A stretch of DNA of 57,850 nt. Source: Pseudomonas turukhanskensis (GTDB taxonomy: Bacteria > Pseudomonadota > Gammaproteobacteria > Pseudomonadales > Pseudomonadaceae). The number at the start of each line of letters is the position of its first letter. Position 1 is the stretch's first letter. A program made the translations under genes and the position numbers. Where the stretch lies: contig NZ_BSFN01000024.1 of NCBI RefSeq assembly GCF_027922365.1, positions 1 to 57,850 on the forward strand, written 5' to 3'. Below the pieces are notes generated by a model. It was given only the letters and a program-made list of their open reading frames with translations, was not told the origin of the DNA and did no database searches. Shown here one piece after another: positions 41,337 through 48,243 of the stretch.

Positions 41337-41600
41337 TTACGGCTGGCCGAGGCCAGCTGCGCGTAGCGTGGCCTCGTCTACGCCACGTCCCGCGCAGCAG
41401 CCGGCCAGTTTACCATTGATCGCCACGGCCGGCACCGAGCGTACCCCGAGCGCCTTGGCGCGCTTTGCCACCTCAATGTTGCGCATGTCGAGGACATCGA
41501 CCGCGCACGACGGGCAGGCCAACCCTTGCACTAGGGCAACCACCTCATCACAGGCCGGGCAACCGGCGCTGAACACTTCGATTTTGCGTTTGGCAGTCAT
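41337..41600 (-). CDS. Glutaredoxin/thioredoxin-like protein with three Cys pairs
   Basis: 87 residues from ATG 41600 (AGGAG seven bases upstream). The fold resembles a small glutaredoxin: VFSAGCPACDEVVALVQ with CPAC, a second CPSC pair (LACPSCAVDV), then VRSVPAVAINGKLAGCCAGRG with cis-Pro and a vicinal CC. Three thiol pairs in 87 residues suggest metal or mercury binding besides redox work. First gene of the mer-like operon, 10 bases before the MerR-type gene. Confidence 0.85.
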   Translation of the reverse strand: MTAKRKIEVFSAGCPACDEVVALVQGLACPSCAVDVLDMRNIEVAKRAKALGVRSVPAVAINGKLAGCCAGRGVDEATLRAAGLGQP

Positions 41601-41666
41601 GTTCAAGCTCCTTTTCAGGTTGGTGACACAGGACCGGTCTGGAGACTGCCGCCCTGTCACAAGATC

Positions 41667-41698
41667 AGGATAAACCTTGGAGCCAACTCCAGAGTCAA
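41667..41698 (-). promoter_or_regulatory. ZntR/MerR-type promoter of the mer-like operon
   Basis: On the minus strand TTGACT, 20 bases, TATCCT, with the dyad ACTCTGGAGTTGGCTCCAAGGT in the spacer. Long spacer and dyad are the hallmark of MerR-family activation, and ACTCTGGAGT..ACTCCAGAGT is the E. coli ZntR box. It lies 65-100 bases upstream of the first gene of the operon. Confidence 0.8.
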
Positions 41699-41754
41699 GC
41701 AGCGTTGGTGCTTCCCCGATGATGCTGGTACTCGCTGCTTGAACTGCGCTCGGT

Positions 41755-42404
41755 GAGGGCGCGATCTGACTCGTGCCCTGTGGAGTGCCGGGGACTCCTT
41801 GACCATGATTGTCGAGGACTATCTGAGGCCATTCATGAGGCAGGGCACCAAGCCGCCCACCGCGCGGGGTATGCATCTTCATCTGCTTCCCTGGCCGCAG
41901 CAGGAACTGCTCAACCTAGGCAGCATCGAGGTGGAAATGCGAGTGACACTTTCCTACTTCGTAGAGCCAAACCCCGGCATAGCCGAGCGCGGTATCAAGG
42001 GGCGCTATCGCTACGAGTCGCATGGCTTACGCTTCGATGTCAGCCGCCCAAACGAAGATCGTGACCAGTTCCGCCAGCGCATCAACAAGCGTGCACGGGA
42101 TGAAGAGGAAGGTCGTTACCAGGGTGGCGGCTCCGATCCGAATTGGTTGCTCGGTACCCAGACACTGAGTCGAGGCTCCCTCCACTCGGACATCTGGCGG
42201 GGCACGGCAGCCGAACTGGCTGGACGGGGAATGCTTGGTATCTATCCCGCACTGGGGTGGTGGAAAACGCTTGTTAAGCAGCAGCGATATGACGACACCG
42301 TAAGGTACAGCCTGGTGGTCTCGATCAAAACTCAGCAAACGGACGTTGACCTCTATGCGGCAGTGGAAACTCTGATCGAGGCACAGACAGTGGTACTGGT
42401 CTGA
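41755..42404 (+). pseudogene. C-terminal remnant of a subtilisin-like (S8) peptidase of the AAA-ATPase/subtilase pair type
   Basis: An open frame of about 215 codons starts abruptly. It contains RDLTRALWSAGDSLTMIVED, then VEMRVTLSYFVEPNPG, RYRYESHGLRFDVSRP, SRGSLHSDIWRGTAAELA and IYPALGWWK. These match the C-terminal region of large subtilase proteins (about 700-800 residues) that are encoded with an AAA ATPase, a pair (IteA/IteS-like) with proposed defence or stress roles. The protease domain with its Asp/His/Ser triad and the ATPase are both gone. The 5' end lies only about 60 bases from the mer-like promoter, so that module probably replaced the rest of the gene. Confidence 0.7.
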
Positions 42405-42419
42405 TATCAAGGGTTTCAA

Positions 42420-42451
42420 ATGAGGTCATGGCCCTGAAGCCATGACCTCAT
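42420..42451. terminator. Hairpin downstream of copZ
   Basis: ATGAGGTCATGGC, loop CCTGAA, GCCATGACCTCAT, a perfect 13-bp stem between the subtilase relic and copZ. T-runs are absent on the plus strand and weak on the minus strand (TTTG), so it may be a bidirectional barrier. Confidence 0.5.
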
Positions 42452-42509
42452 TGCTCGCAAAAGCTCGGATTGAGGGTGTCAAAGGAGTCGATCACAACTC
42501 AGTCGGCTC

Positions 42510-42710
42510 TTACGGGCTGACCTGCGCGGTATAGCCCAGATCCTGAATCACCTTGCGGATAGATTCCGCGGGTTCTTGGCTGTCTACCGATACCTTACCG
42601 GCAGCACGGTCAATCTCCACTTTTGCGGTTTCATCTACCGCCTGAATTGCCTTTTTGATTTTGCTGACGCAACTGCCACAACCCATTCCTGATACCTGTA
42701 GAGCGAACAT
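42510..42710 (-). CDS. copZ: Copper chaperone CopZ-like (heavy-metal-associated domain)
   Basis: 66 residues, a single HMA domain with LQVSGMGCGSCVSKIKKAIQ (Cys-x2-Cys) and a closing IQDLGYTAQVSP. It delivers Cu(I) to the CopA ATPase in the cytoplasm. It lies directly after that gene on the same strand but has its own CueR-type promoter. The frameshifted homologue at 24554 is the second copy in the window. Confidence 0.9.
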   Translation of the reverse strand: MFALQVSGMGCGSCVSKIKKAIQAVDETAKVEIDRAAGKVSVDSQEPAESIRKVIQDLGYTAQVSP

Positions 42711-42751
42711 AAATCACCTCGTTGGTTAGGCGGTATAGATGCCGTAACCTG

Positions 42752-42782
42752 AGCATCGACCTTGACGCGATGGTAAGGTCAA
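42752..42782 (-). promoter_or_regulatory. CueR-type operator/promoter of copZ
   Basis: On the minus strand TTGACC (42777-42782), 19 bases, GATGCT (42752-42757), with the dyad GACCTTACC..AAGGTC. This is the standard CueR arrangement. No cueR gene is adjacent, so a regulator encoded elsewhere, or the MerR-type protein at 40904, must act on it. Confidence 0.7.
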
Positions 42783-42867
42783 GCTTGTTTTTTAGCGCTG
42801 GCAGATGTTTTTAGGACGTTGATGGAATTACTAATACCTGACGACTGGCTTTAGATTCATGTTCATT

Positions 42868-45234
42868 TCAGTCGATGTGGATTTTCCGCAGCCTCAATGC
42901 GTTGAATACAACCGATGCTGAACTGACGCTCATAGCCAATGCCGCAATCATGGGTGACAGCAAGTGGCCAGTCAGGGGGTAAAGCACCCCTGCTGCGAGT
43001 GGAATTCCCATGGCGTTATAGATGAAGGCAAAGGCTAGGTTCTGCCGCATGTTTTTTACTGTGGCCACGGACAATGTTCTTGCCCGTAAGATGCCCATCA
43101 GATCCCCTTTGACCAAGGTCACCTGAGCACTGTTCATCGCCACATCTGTACCGGTTCCCATCGCGATACCCACATCGGCACGAGCCAGCGCAGGAGCGTC
43201 GTTGATGCCATCGCCAGCCATGGCTACTCGGCGACCATAGCTCTGCAGATCGGCAACCAACTTTTCCTTGTCCTGGGGTTTAACCTCGCCATGGACTTCT
43301 TCGATACCCAACTCCCTGGCTACAGCCCTTGCGGTTGTAAGCCCATCGCCAGTGGCCATGATGACTTTCACATCGACCTCTTGAAGCCTGGTGACTGCTT
43401 GTTTGGAGGTTGGTTTGATCGGATCTGAGACCGCCAGAAGTCCTGCCAGAACGCCATCCACCGCCAAGAAGACAATGCTGATGCCCTCCAGGCGGAGCTG
43501 CTCTGCCCGGTTACTCAGGGGGGCGGCATCTACTCCGGCGTCTGCCATCAATGCCGTATTACCCAATTGCAGCTGCCGACCTTCCACTTGGCCGCGCACA
43601 CCGATGCCGGAGCCCGACTCGAAAGAGTCCGGCTTGGCCAACTCAATACCCTGAGCGCGGGCGTAATCAACGATCGCATGGGCCAGCGGATGCTCACTGC
43701 CTTGATCAAGGCTTGCAGCCAATCGCAGCACCTCGTTCGGCTCGAATCGGCCGGCACCTTCTGCGCTGTGGAATACAGGCCGTCCCTCGGTCAGCGTGCC
43801 GGTCTTGTCGACGATCAGCGTATCGATCTTGCACAGGTTCTCGATGGCACTGGCATCGCGGAACAAGACACCACTGGTTGCAGCCTTGCCAGTCGAAACC
43901 ATCACCGACATAGGGGTCGCCAGGCCCAGTGCACAGGGACAGGCGATGATCAGTACGGCAACCGCGTTGATCAGACCAAATACCCAGCCCGACTCCGGGC
44001 CGAACAAGCCCCAGCCGAAGAACGTGAGGATCGCGATGGCGATCACGCCAAGCACGAAGTAACCCGCTACGGCATCGGCCATACGCTGCATGGGTGCCTT
44101 GGAGCGTTGTGCTCTGGCGACCATCTGCACGATCTGGGACAGCATGGTATCGGCACCCACCTTCTGCGCTTGCATGACCAGGCTGCCGTGGGTATTCATG
44201 GTCGCGCCAATCAGCGTATCGCCAACGCGCTTGGTCACCGGTAGCGGTTCGCCGGTCAGCATGGCTTCATCGACGGCGCTTTCGCCTTCGAGAACAGTAC
44301 CGTCCACTGGGACTTTCTCGCCGGGGCGTACTCGCAGATGGTCGCCCAGGTGCACATGGGTCAACGGAATATCTTCTTCCTGGCCGTCAGGCTTGATGCG
44401 CCGCGCGGTTTTGGGTGCCAGGCCCAAGAGCGATTTGATAGCGGCTGAGGTTTGTGAGCGAGCCTTGAGTTCGAGCATCTGGCCCAATAACGTCAGGGAG
44501 ATGATTACCGCCGCAGCCTCGAAGTAGACACCAATGCGCCCGTCCTGGAAGAAGGCTTGGGGGAACAGCTGTGGGGCCAGGGTCGCGGCAACGCTGTAAA
44601 GATAGGCTGCCGCTGTACCCAGGCCAATCAGTGTCCACATATTCGGGCTGCGATTACGGATCGAGTCGATGCCTCGGGCAAAGAATACCCAGCCACCCCA
44701 GAGTGTCACAGGCGTTGCCAAGGCAAGCTCCACCCAGTTCTGCGTTGCGCCATGGAATAGCGTTAACGAGTGGCCGGCCATAGCCAAGACAGTCACGATG
44801 ATCGTGAGAGGGAGCGTCCACCAGAAGCGCCGGGAGAAATCCTTGAGTTCTGAATTCTCCTCTTCCTCCAATTCCGGGATCACTGCCTCCAGGGTCATGC
44901 CGCAGATGGGGCAGTTGCCAGGTTGTGGCTGACGTATTTCCGGATGCATCGGACAGGTGTACTCCGCAGATCCAGAGGCTCCAGGTGCGGTAAGCGGTGT
45001 TTCATGATGTATATGTCCATCATGCTGGGGACGGCTCACATAGCGGGTAGGGGCTGCGCGAAACTTCTCCTGGCATTTGGCGCTACACAAAAGGTATGCC
45101 TGGCCTTCGTGGCTTTCAGTGAATTGGCTGTCTGGCTTGACGGCCATGCCGCACACCGGATCGTGCTGACTTCCATGCTGGTGTTCCTGATGCTTGGAAT
45201 GTTCATGGTCGAGATGGCACTGGGTGGTGTGCAT
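42868..45234 (-). CDS. copA: Copper-translocating P1B-type ATPase with YHS and metal-binding N-terminus
   Basis: 788 residues from ATG 45234; an upstream in-frame extension overlaps the DUF2933 gene and is ignored. Order of parts: His-rich start (HLDHEHSKHQEHQHGSQH), YHS domain (25-65, DPVCGM..CSAKC), heavy-metal-binding domain (92-115, YTCPMHPEI..CPICGM), eight membrane segments with the Cu(I) motif CPC (IIACPCALGLATP), DKTGT phosphorylation site, GDGINDAP hinge and the C-terminal MxxSS (AMSVSSASVVFNALRL). It pumps Cu(I) out of the cytosol. No classic CxxC HMA domain is present. It is co-transcribed with DUF2933. Confidence 0.95.
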   Translation of the reverse strand: MHTTQCHLDHEHSKHQEHQHGSQHDPVCGMAVKPDSQFTESHEGQAYLLCSAKCQEKFRAAPTRYVSRPQHDGHIHHETPLTAPGASGSAEYTCPMHPEIRQPQPGNCPICGMTLEAVIPELEEEENSELKDFSRRFWWTLPLTIIVTVLAMAGHSLTLFHGATQNWVELALATPVTLWGGWVFFARGIDSIRNRSPNMWTLIGLGTAAAYLYSVAATLAPQLFPQAFFQDGRIGVYFEAAAVIISLTLLGQMLELKARSQTSAAIKSLLGLAPKTARRIKPDGQEEDIPLTHVHLGDHLRVRPGEKVPVDGTVLEGESAVDEAMLTGEPLPVTKRVGDTLIGATMNTHGSLVMQAQKVGADTMLSQIVQMVARAQRSKAPMQRMADAVAGYFVLGVIAIAILTFFGWGLFGPESGWVFGLINAVAVLIIACPCALGLATPMSVMVSTGKAATSGVLFRDASAIENLCKIDTLIVDKTGTLTEGRPVFHSAEGAGRFEPNEVLRLAASLDQGSEHPLAHAIVDYARAQGIELAKPDSFESGSGIGVRGQVEGRQLQLGNTALMADAGVDAAPLSNRAEQLRLEGISIVFLAVDGVLAGLLAVSDPIKPTSKQAVTRLQEVDVKVIMATGDGLTTARAVARELGIEEVHGEVKPQDKEKLVADLQSYGRRVAMAGDGINDAPALARADVGIAMGTGTDVAMNSAQVTLVKGDLMGILRARTLSVATVKNMRQNLAFAFIYNAMGIPLAAGVLYPLTGHLLSPMIAALAMSVSSASVVFNALRLRKIHID

Positions 45235-45239
45235 TGAGC

Positions 45240-45485
45240 TTAATTCCTGTTGTCGTCCTTGGGAGTATCGGTCTCGCTGCGATGGGAATGCCCACCGTGG
45301 TTGTGGCCGAACATGTGCATCAGCGGGCACAGCAGCAGAATCAAGTAAGGCAGTGCCTGGGAGATGTGGCCAAAATGCTCGCGGGCCACATAAAAAACGC
45401 CGATGACAGCCAGCATGATCAGCGCAATGCCAGTTTTGCTTTTCCAGAATGGCAATTCAGAGCATGGCTGGTGGGAGTGGTCCAT
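45240..45485 (-). CDS. DUF2933 small membrane protein
   Basis: 81 residues from ATG 45485 (GAGGA nine bases upstream). MDHSHQPCSELPFWKSKTGI leads into two membrane segments, separated by YVAREHFGHI, and a His-rich end with PLMHMFGHNHGGHSH. DUF2933 proteins are usually encoded beside copper ATPases and cupredoxins; function unknown, metal binding likely from the sequence. First gene of an operon with the ATPase. Confidence 0.85.
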   Translation of the reverse strand: MDHSHQPCSELPFWKSKTGIALIMLAVIGVFYVAREHFGHISQALPYLILLLCPLMHMFGHNHGGHSHRSETDTPKDDNRN

Positions 45486-45559
45486 GGCTCGATCCTCGTT
45501 TGAGTTGAGGCCGTATTGGTGGAGCAGACATGACAATAGTCTCTACTGCGCCCGAGCGA

Positions 45560-45573
45560 TTGACGTATATCAA
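45560..45573 (-). promoter_or_regulatory. Anr/FNR-type box upstream of DUF2933-copA
   Basis: TTGACGTATATCAA fits TTGAT-N4-ATCAA with one mismatch, 75-88 bases upstream of the DUF2933 start. It suggests oxygen-dependent expression of the copper ATPase. Confidence 0.55.
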
Positions 45574-45587
45574 TCCGAACTCAATGA

Positions 45588-46121
45588 TTAGCGTACGTTC
45601 ACTTTGCCGACCATTCCCGATTGATAATGGCCTGGGATGTTGCAGGCGAACTCAAGCCCCGTTGCTTGGGTAAAGGTCCATACCAGTTCTTCAGTGGCCC
45701 CCGGTTCGATCAAGACGCTGTTTGGATCGTCGTGTTTCATGCCGACCATCTTCATCCCGCCCATGGCGTGATCCATGTTGCTCATGTCCTGTGCTCCCAT
45801 TGGAGAAAGCGTGCCGTTCTGAAACATTGCGGCCATTTCTTTTTGATGGGCTGCATGTGCGGCTGCCATGCCCAAGTTGAACTCATGCAGCAGCGAGCCC
45901 TCATTCTTGAGTACGAAGCGGACGGTTTCGCCTGCTTTGATATCAATACTCTTCGGCTCAAAAAAGATATCGCCCATCCTGATTTCGATGGTTCGATCCG
46001 CTTTGGCGGAGCCCCCAGGCTGACCGATATCGCTTTTACTATGGCTCGGACTAGCCATGGCTACAGAGGCGGAAAAAATCAGGGTTGTGGTAATAAACAA
46101 AGAAGCGAGTTTGGCTTTCAT
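45588..46121 (-). CDS. Periplasmic cupredoxin-like protein 1
   Basis: 177 residues from ATG 46121 (MKAKLASLF). The signal peptide ends ..SVAMA. The cupredoxin domain has a first His in EGSLLHEFNLG, a Met/His-rich insertion (MSNMDHAMGGMKMVGMKHDD), and the loop FACNIPGHYQSGM with the Cys-His-Met ligands of a type I copper site. It is probably a periplasmic copper carrier. It shares about half its residues with the neighbouring cupredoxin, a tandem duplication. A CopR-like box lies upstream. Confidence 0.9.
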   Translation of the reverse strand: MKAKLASLFITTTLIFSASVAMASPSHSKSDIGQPGGSAKADRTIEIRMGDIFFEPKSIDIKAGETVRFVLKNEGSLLHEFNLGMAAAHAAHQKEMAAMFQNGTLSPMGAQDMSNMDHAMGGMKMVGMKHDDPNSVLIEPGATEELVWTFTQATGLEFACNIPGHYQSGMVGKVNVR

Positions 46122-46202
46122 AATGAACCTCAGGAACAGCGATTTTTGGGGTGTCACCAATGCCTGCTAACTAGGCTGAGCTATCGACTGGCTTACGCGA
46201 AA

Positions 46203-46217
46203 ATTACATATCTGAAA
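46203..46217 (-). promoter_or_regulatory. CopR-like box of cupredoxin gene 1
   Basis: On the minus strand TTTCAGATATGTAAT, 12 of 15 positions as in the copA box. It lies 82 bases upstream of the ATG. Confidence 0.45.
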
Positions 46218-46232
46218 GACGCACTAAAACCA

Positions 46233-46260
46233 GGTGCGGCCCGGCATTTGTCGGGGCACC
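46233..46260 (-). terminator. Weak terminator after cupredoxin gene 2
   Basis: On the minus strand GGTGCCCCGAC, loop, GCCGGGCCGCACC (imperfect), followed by TGGTTTT. Confidence 0.4.
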
Positions 46261-46270
46261 GGCTTTTGAT

Positions 46271-46828
46271 TCAACGCATTACGAACTCACCGACCATCCC
46301 TGCCTGATAATGTCCAGGGAGGGTGCAGGCGAAGTTGAGGTTGGCCGTGTCGTGGAAGGTCCAGACAAATTCCTTGGTAGTTCCGGGCTCAACAAGGATG
46401 GCGTTGGGATCATCATGTATCGCTTCAACGACTTCAGGAATGCCCGGTGGATTGGAGTCCCCCAAGCCTGATCGTTCACGCCAGACAATGGACGTTGCTT
46501 TGCCAGTTGGCGTCAGTGTGCCGTCTTTGAACAAGGCAGCCATTTCGCGTTGATGTTCCAGTTGCGATAGGGCTTTACCGACATTGAATTCGTGCATCAG
46601 CGCGCCTTCATTCTTCAACACGAAGCGGACAGTTTCGCCAGGTTTCACATCGATAGATTTCTGGCCGTAGCTGATGTCATCCATCTTGATGAAAACGGTA
46701 CGCGTAGCGGGGGTCGCTTGGGCCTGCTGGCCAATGCTGGGTGCGCTGCTGGAAGTTTGCGCAGAGGCTTGAGCTACAGCTGCGAAGAGAAGTGCTGTGA
46801 CCAACAGTTGTGGACGTGAACGTTTCAT
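46271..46828 (-). CDS. Periplasmic cupredoxin-like protein 2
   Basis: 185 residues with a signal peptide (..VAQASA). Same architecture as its neighbour: MKHEF-type first ligand (EGALMHEFNVG) and FACTLPGHYQAGM as the Cys-His-Met loop. The Met/His insertion of protein 1 is replaced by a longer segment without Met clusters (WRERSGLGDSNPPGIPE). A possible but weaker CopR box precedes it. The two copies may have diverged in metal affinity. Confidence 0.88.
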   Translation of the reverse strand: MKRSRPQLLVTALLFAAVAQASAQTSSSAPSIGQQAQATPATRTVFIKMDDISYGQKSIDVKPGETVRFVLKNEGALMHEFNVGKALSQLEHQREMAALFKDGTLTPTGKATSIVWRERSGLGDSNPPGIPEVVEAIHDDPNAILVEPGTTKEFVWTFHDTANLNFACTLPGHYQAGMVGEFVMR

Positions 46829-46899
46829 GATGAGACCTCACTGAGGTGATTGGAAACCTCATGCTATTCCCCGCATCCTGCCGGGGGGCTTACCCCAAA

Positions 46900-46914
46900 A
46901 CTACAAATTAGTCA
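46900..46914 (-). promoter_or_regulatory. Weak CopR-like box of cupredoxin gene 2
   Basis: On the minus strand TGACTAATTTGTAGT, 10 of 15 positions as in the copA box; the left half TGAC and TGTA are kept. Confidence 0.3.
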
Positions 46915-46919
46915 GCTTG

Positions 46920-46948
46920 AAAAAAATGCGGCACCGTCAAGGTGCCGC
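46920..46948 (-). terminator. Terminator after the second PtrA-like gene
   Basis: On the minus strand GCGGCACC-TTGAC-GGTGCCGC followed by A and seven T. It lies 44 bases after the stop of the gene at 46992. Confidence 0.85.
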
Positions 46949-46966
46949 TAGGCCAAAGGAGCAATC

Positions 46967-47107
46967 ATGAAGGCCTTGAAGATGGGAATTTTTATGGGTG
47001 GCACTCTTTATCAGCCATCATCAGCTTGTGCTCACGCATCATCTGCGCGAGGACGTCATCAACCAATTTGTCGTGACGCTCCATCCATGCGAGATGTTCT
47101 TCCGTAG
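46967..47107 (+). CDS. Possible truncated small ORF with strong ribosome site
   Basis: AAAGGAG lies six bases before ATG 46967. The frame starts MKALKMGIFMGGTLYQ, like a signal peptide, then runs antisense through the PtrA-like gene without protein-like features and stops after 46 codons. It is probably the beginning of a lost secreted protein gene cut by the insertion or deletion that brought in its neighbour. Expression is unlikely to matter. Confidence 0.25.
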   Translation: MKALKMGIFMGGTLYQPSSACAHASSARGRHQPICRDAPSMRDVLP

Positions 47108-47351
47108 ACATGCCGGGAGCTGGATGCTCGTTGTGCAGCTGGTTCATCATCTCGTCGAGCATCTTCATGTGCTCCTTCATGTGCACATGGCGCTCGCTGG
47201 CGGGAGCCTTTTCCGCCTGAATCAGTACCGCTTCGGCTTTGTCGCGCATGCTCTCGATGCGCTCGAAGATGCGGTCGCTCCCACCCTCTGCCAGAACGGC
47301 TGAAGAAAGCAGGAGCGAACCAGCCAGAAATAAGGGTTTAAGCAGTTTCAT
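46992..47351 (-). CDS. PtrA-like periplasmic protein with Met/His-rich helical tail
   Basis: 119 residues. Signal peptide (..SSAVLA) and mature start EGGSDRIFERIESMRDKAE, the PtrA N-terminal pattern. The remainder is helical with many Met and His (HVHMKEHMKMLDEMMNQLHNEHP, MMREHKLMM) and ends in KECHP. It likely binds copper in the periplasm. It is divergent from copRS, with a CopR-like box between them. Confidence 0.82.
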   Translation of the reverse strand: MKLLKPLFLAGSLLLSSAVLAEGGSDRIFERIESMRDKAEAVLIQAEKAPASERHVHMKEHMKMLDEMMNQLHNEHPAPGMSTEEHLAWMERHDKLVDDVLAQMMREHKLMMADKECHP

Positions 47352-47480
47352 AGGGCAGTCTCCTCAGTTGACGCTGTGGCTGGGCACCTCTGGTTGTTAT
47401 TCATTCGAGGGCCAAGAGCACAACCTAGTGCTCATGCCTGCACCCTAGACAAGGCTCCCTGACAGAGAGCTGAGGCTAGG

Positions 47481-47495
47481 ATTACATTTGCGTAA
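47481..47495. promoter_or_regulatory. CopR-like box between PtrA-like gene and copRS
   Basis: ATTACATTTGCGTAA; on the minus strand TTACGCAAATGTAAT, 12 of 15 positions as in the copA box. A further half-site TGACAGAG starts at 47460. It may serve the PtrA-like gene and copRS autoregulation. Confidence 0.55.
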
Positions 47496-47559
47496 GCTTC
47501 TGGTTGGGAGGGGGATTTGACTGCACACTCAGGCCACTCAAAATTTGGGAACAGCCCGC

Positions 47560-48243
47560 ATGAAACTTCTGGTCGCTGAAGACGAGCCAAAAACAGGCAC
47601 TTACCTGCAACAGGGCCTCACTGAGGCTGGATTCAATGTCGACCGCGTTATGACGGGAACGGATGCGCTTCAGCATGCACTGAGCGAAGCCTATGACCTG
47701 TTGATTTTGGACGTGATGATGCCGGGCCTGGATGGGTGGGAAGTGCTGCGAATGATTCGGGCGGCCGGGAAGGAGGTTCCGGTGTTATTTCTGACGGCGC
47801 GTGACGGTGTCGAGGATCGTGTGAAAGGTCTAGAGCTGGGGGCGGACGACTACCTGGTCAAGCCATTCGCCTTTTCTGAGTTGTTAGCCCGTGTCAGGAC
47901 ATTGCTCCGCCGCGGCAATAGTTCGCCCACGCAGACCACCATGAAAATAGCCGACCTTGAAGTTGATCTGCTGAAGCGACGTGCCGTGCGCAGTGGCAAG
48001 CGAATTGATCTGACGGCGAAGGAGTTCGCGTTGCTCGAACTACTGCTGCGCCGGCGCGGCGAAGTCCTTCCGAAATCGTTGATCGCTTCCCAGGTCTGGG
48101 ACATGAATTTCGACAGCGATACCAATGTTATCGAAGTAGCCGTCCGGCGCTTACGGGCGAAAATTGACGATGAATTCGAGCTGAAACTGATTCATACCGC
48201 TCGCGGTATGGGTTACATGCTTGATGCTCCGGAGTCGGAATGA
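47560..48243 (+). CDS. copR: Copper-responsive two-component response regulator CopR
   Basis: 227 residues from ATG 47560. The receiver domain (1-115) has acidic pocket AEDEP, phospho-acceptor Asp51 in LLILDVMMPG and Lys in YLVKPF. The winged-helix domain of OmpR type follows (RIDLTAKEFALLELLLRR, NVIEVAVRRLRAKID, RGMGYML). The sequence closely follows the CopR/IrlR/CusR heavy-metal group. The stop overlaps the copS start by four bases. It probably recognises the TGACA..TGTAAT boxes listed in this window. Confidence 0.95.
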   Translation: MKLLVAEDEPKTGTYLQQGLTEAGFNVDRVMTGTDALQHALSEAYDLLILDVMMPGLDGWEVLRMIRAAGKEVPVLFLTARDGVEDRVKGLELGADDYLVKPFAFSELLARVRTLLRRGNSSPTQTTMKIADLEVDLLKRRAVRSGKRIDLTAKEFALLELLLRRRGEVLPKSLIASQVWDMNFDSDTNVIEVAVRRLRAKIDDEFELKLIHTARGMGYMLDAPESE

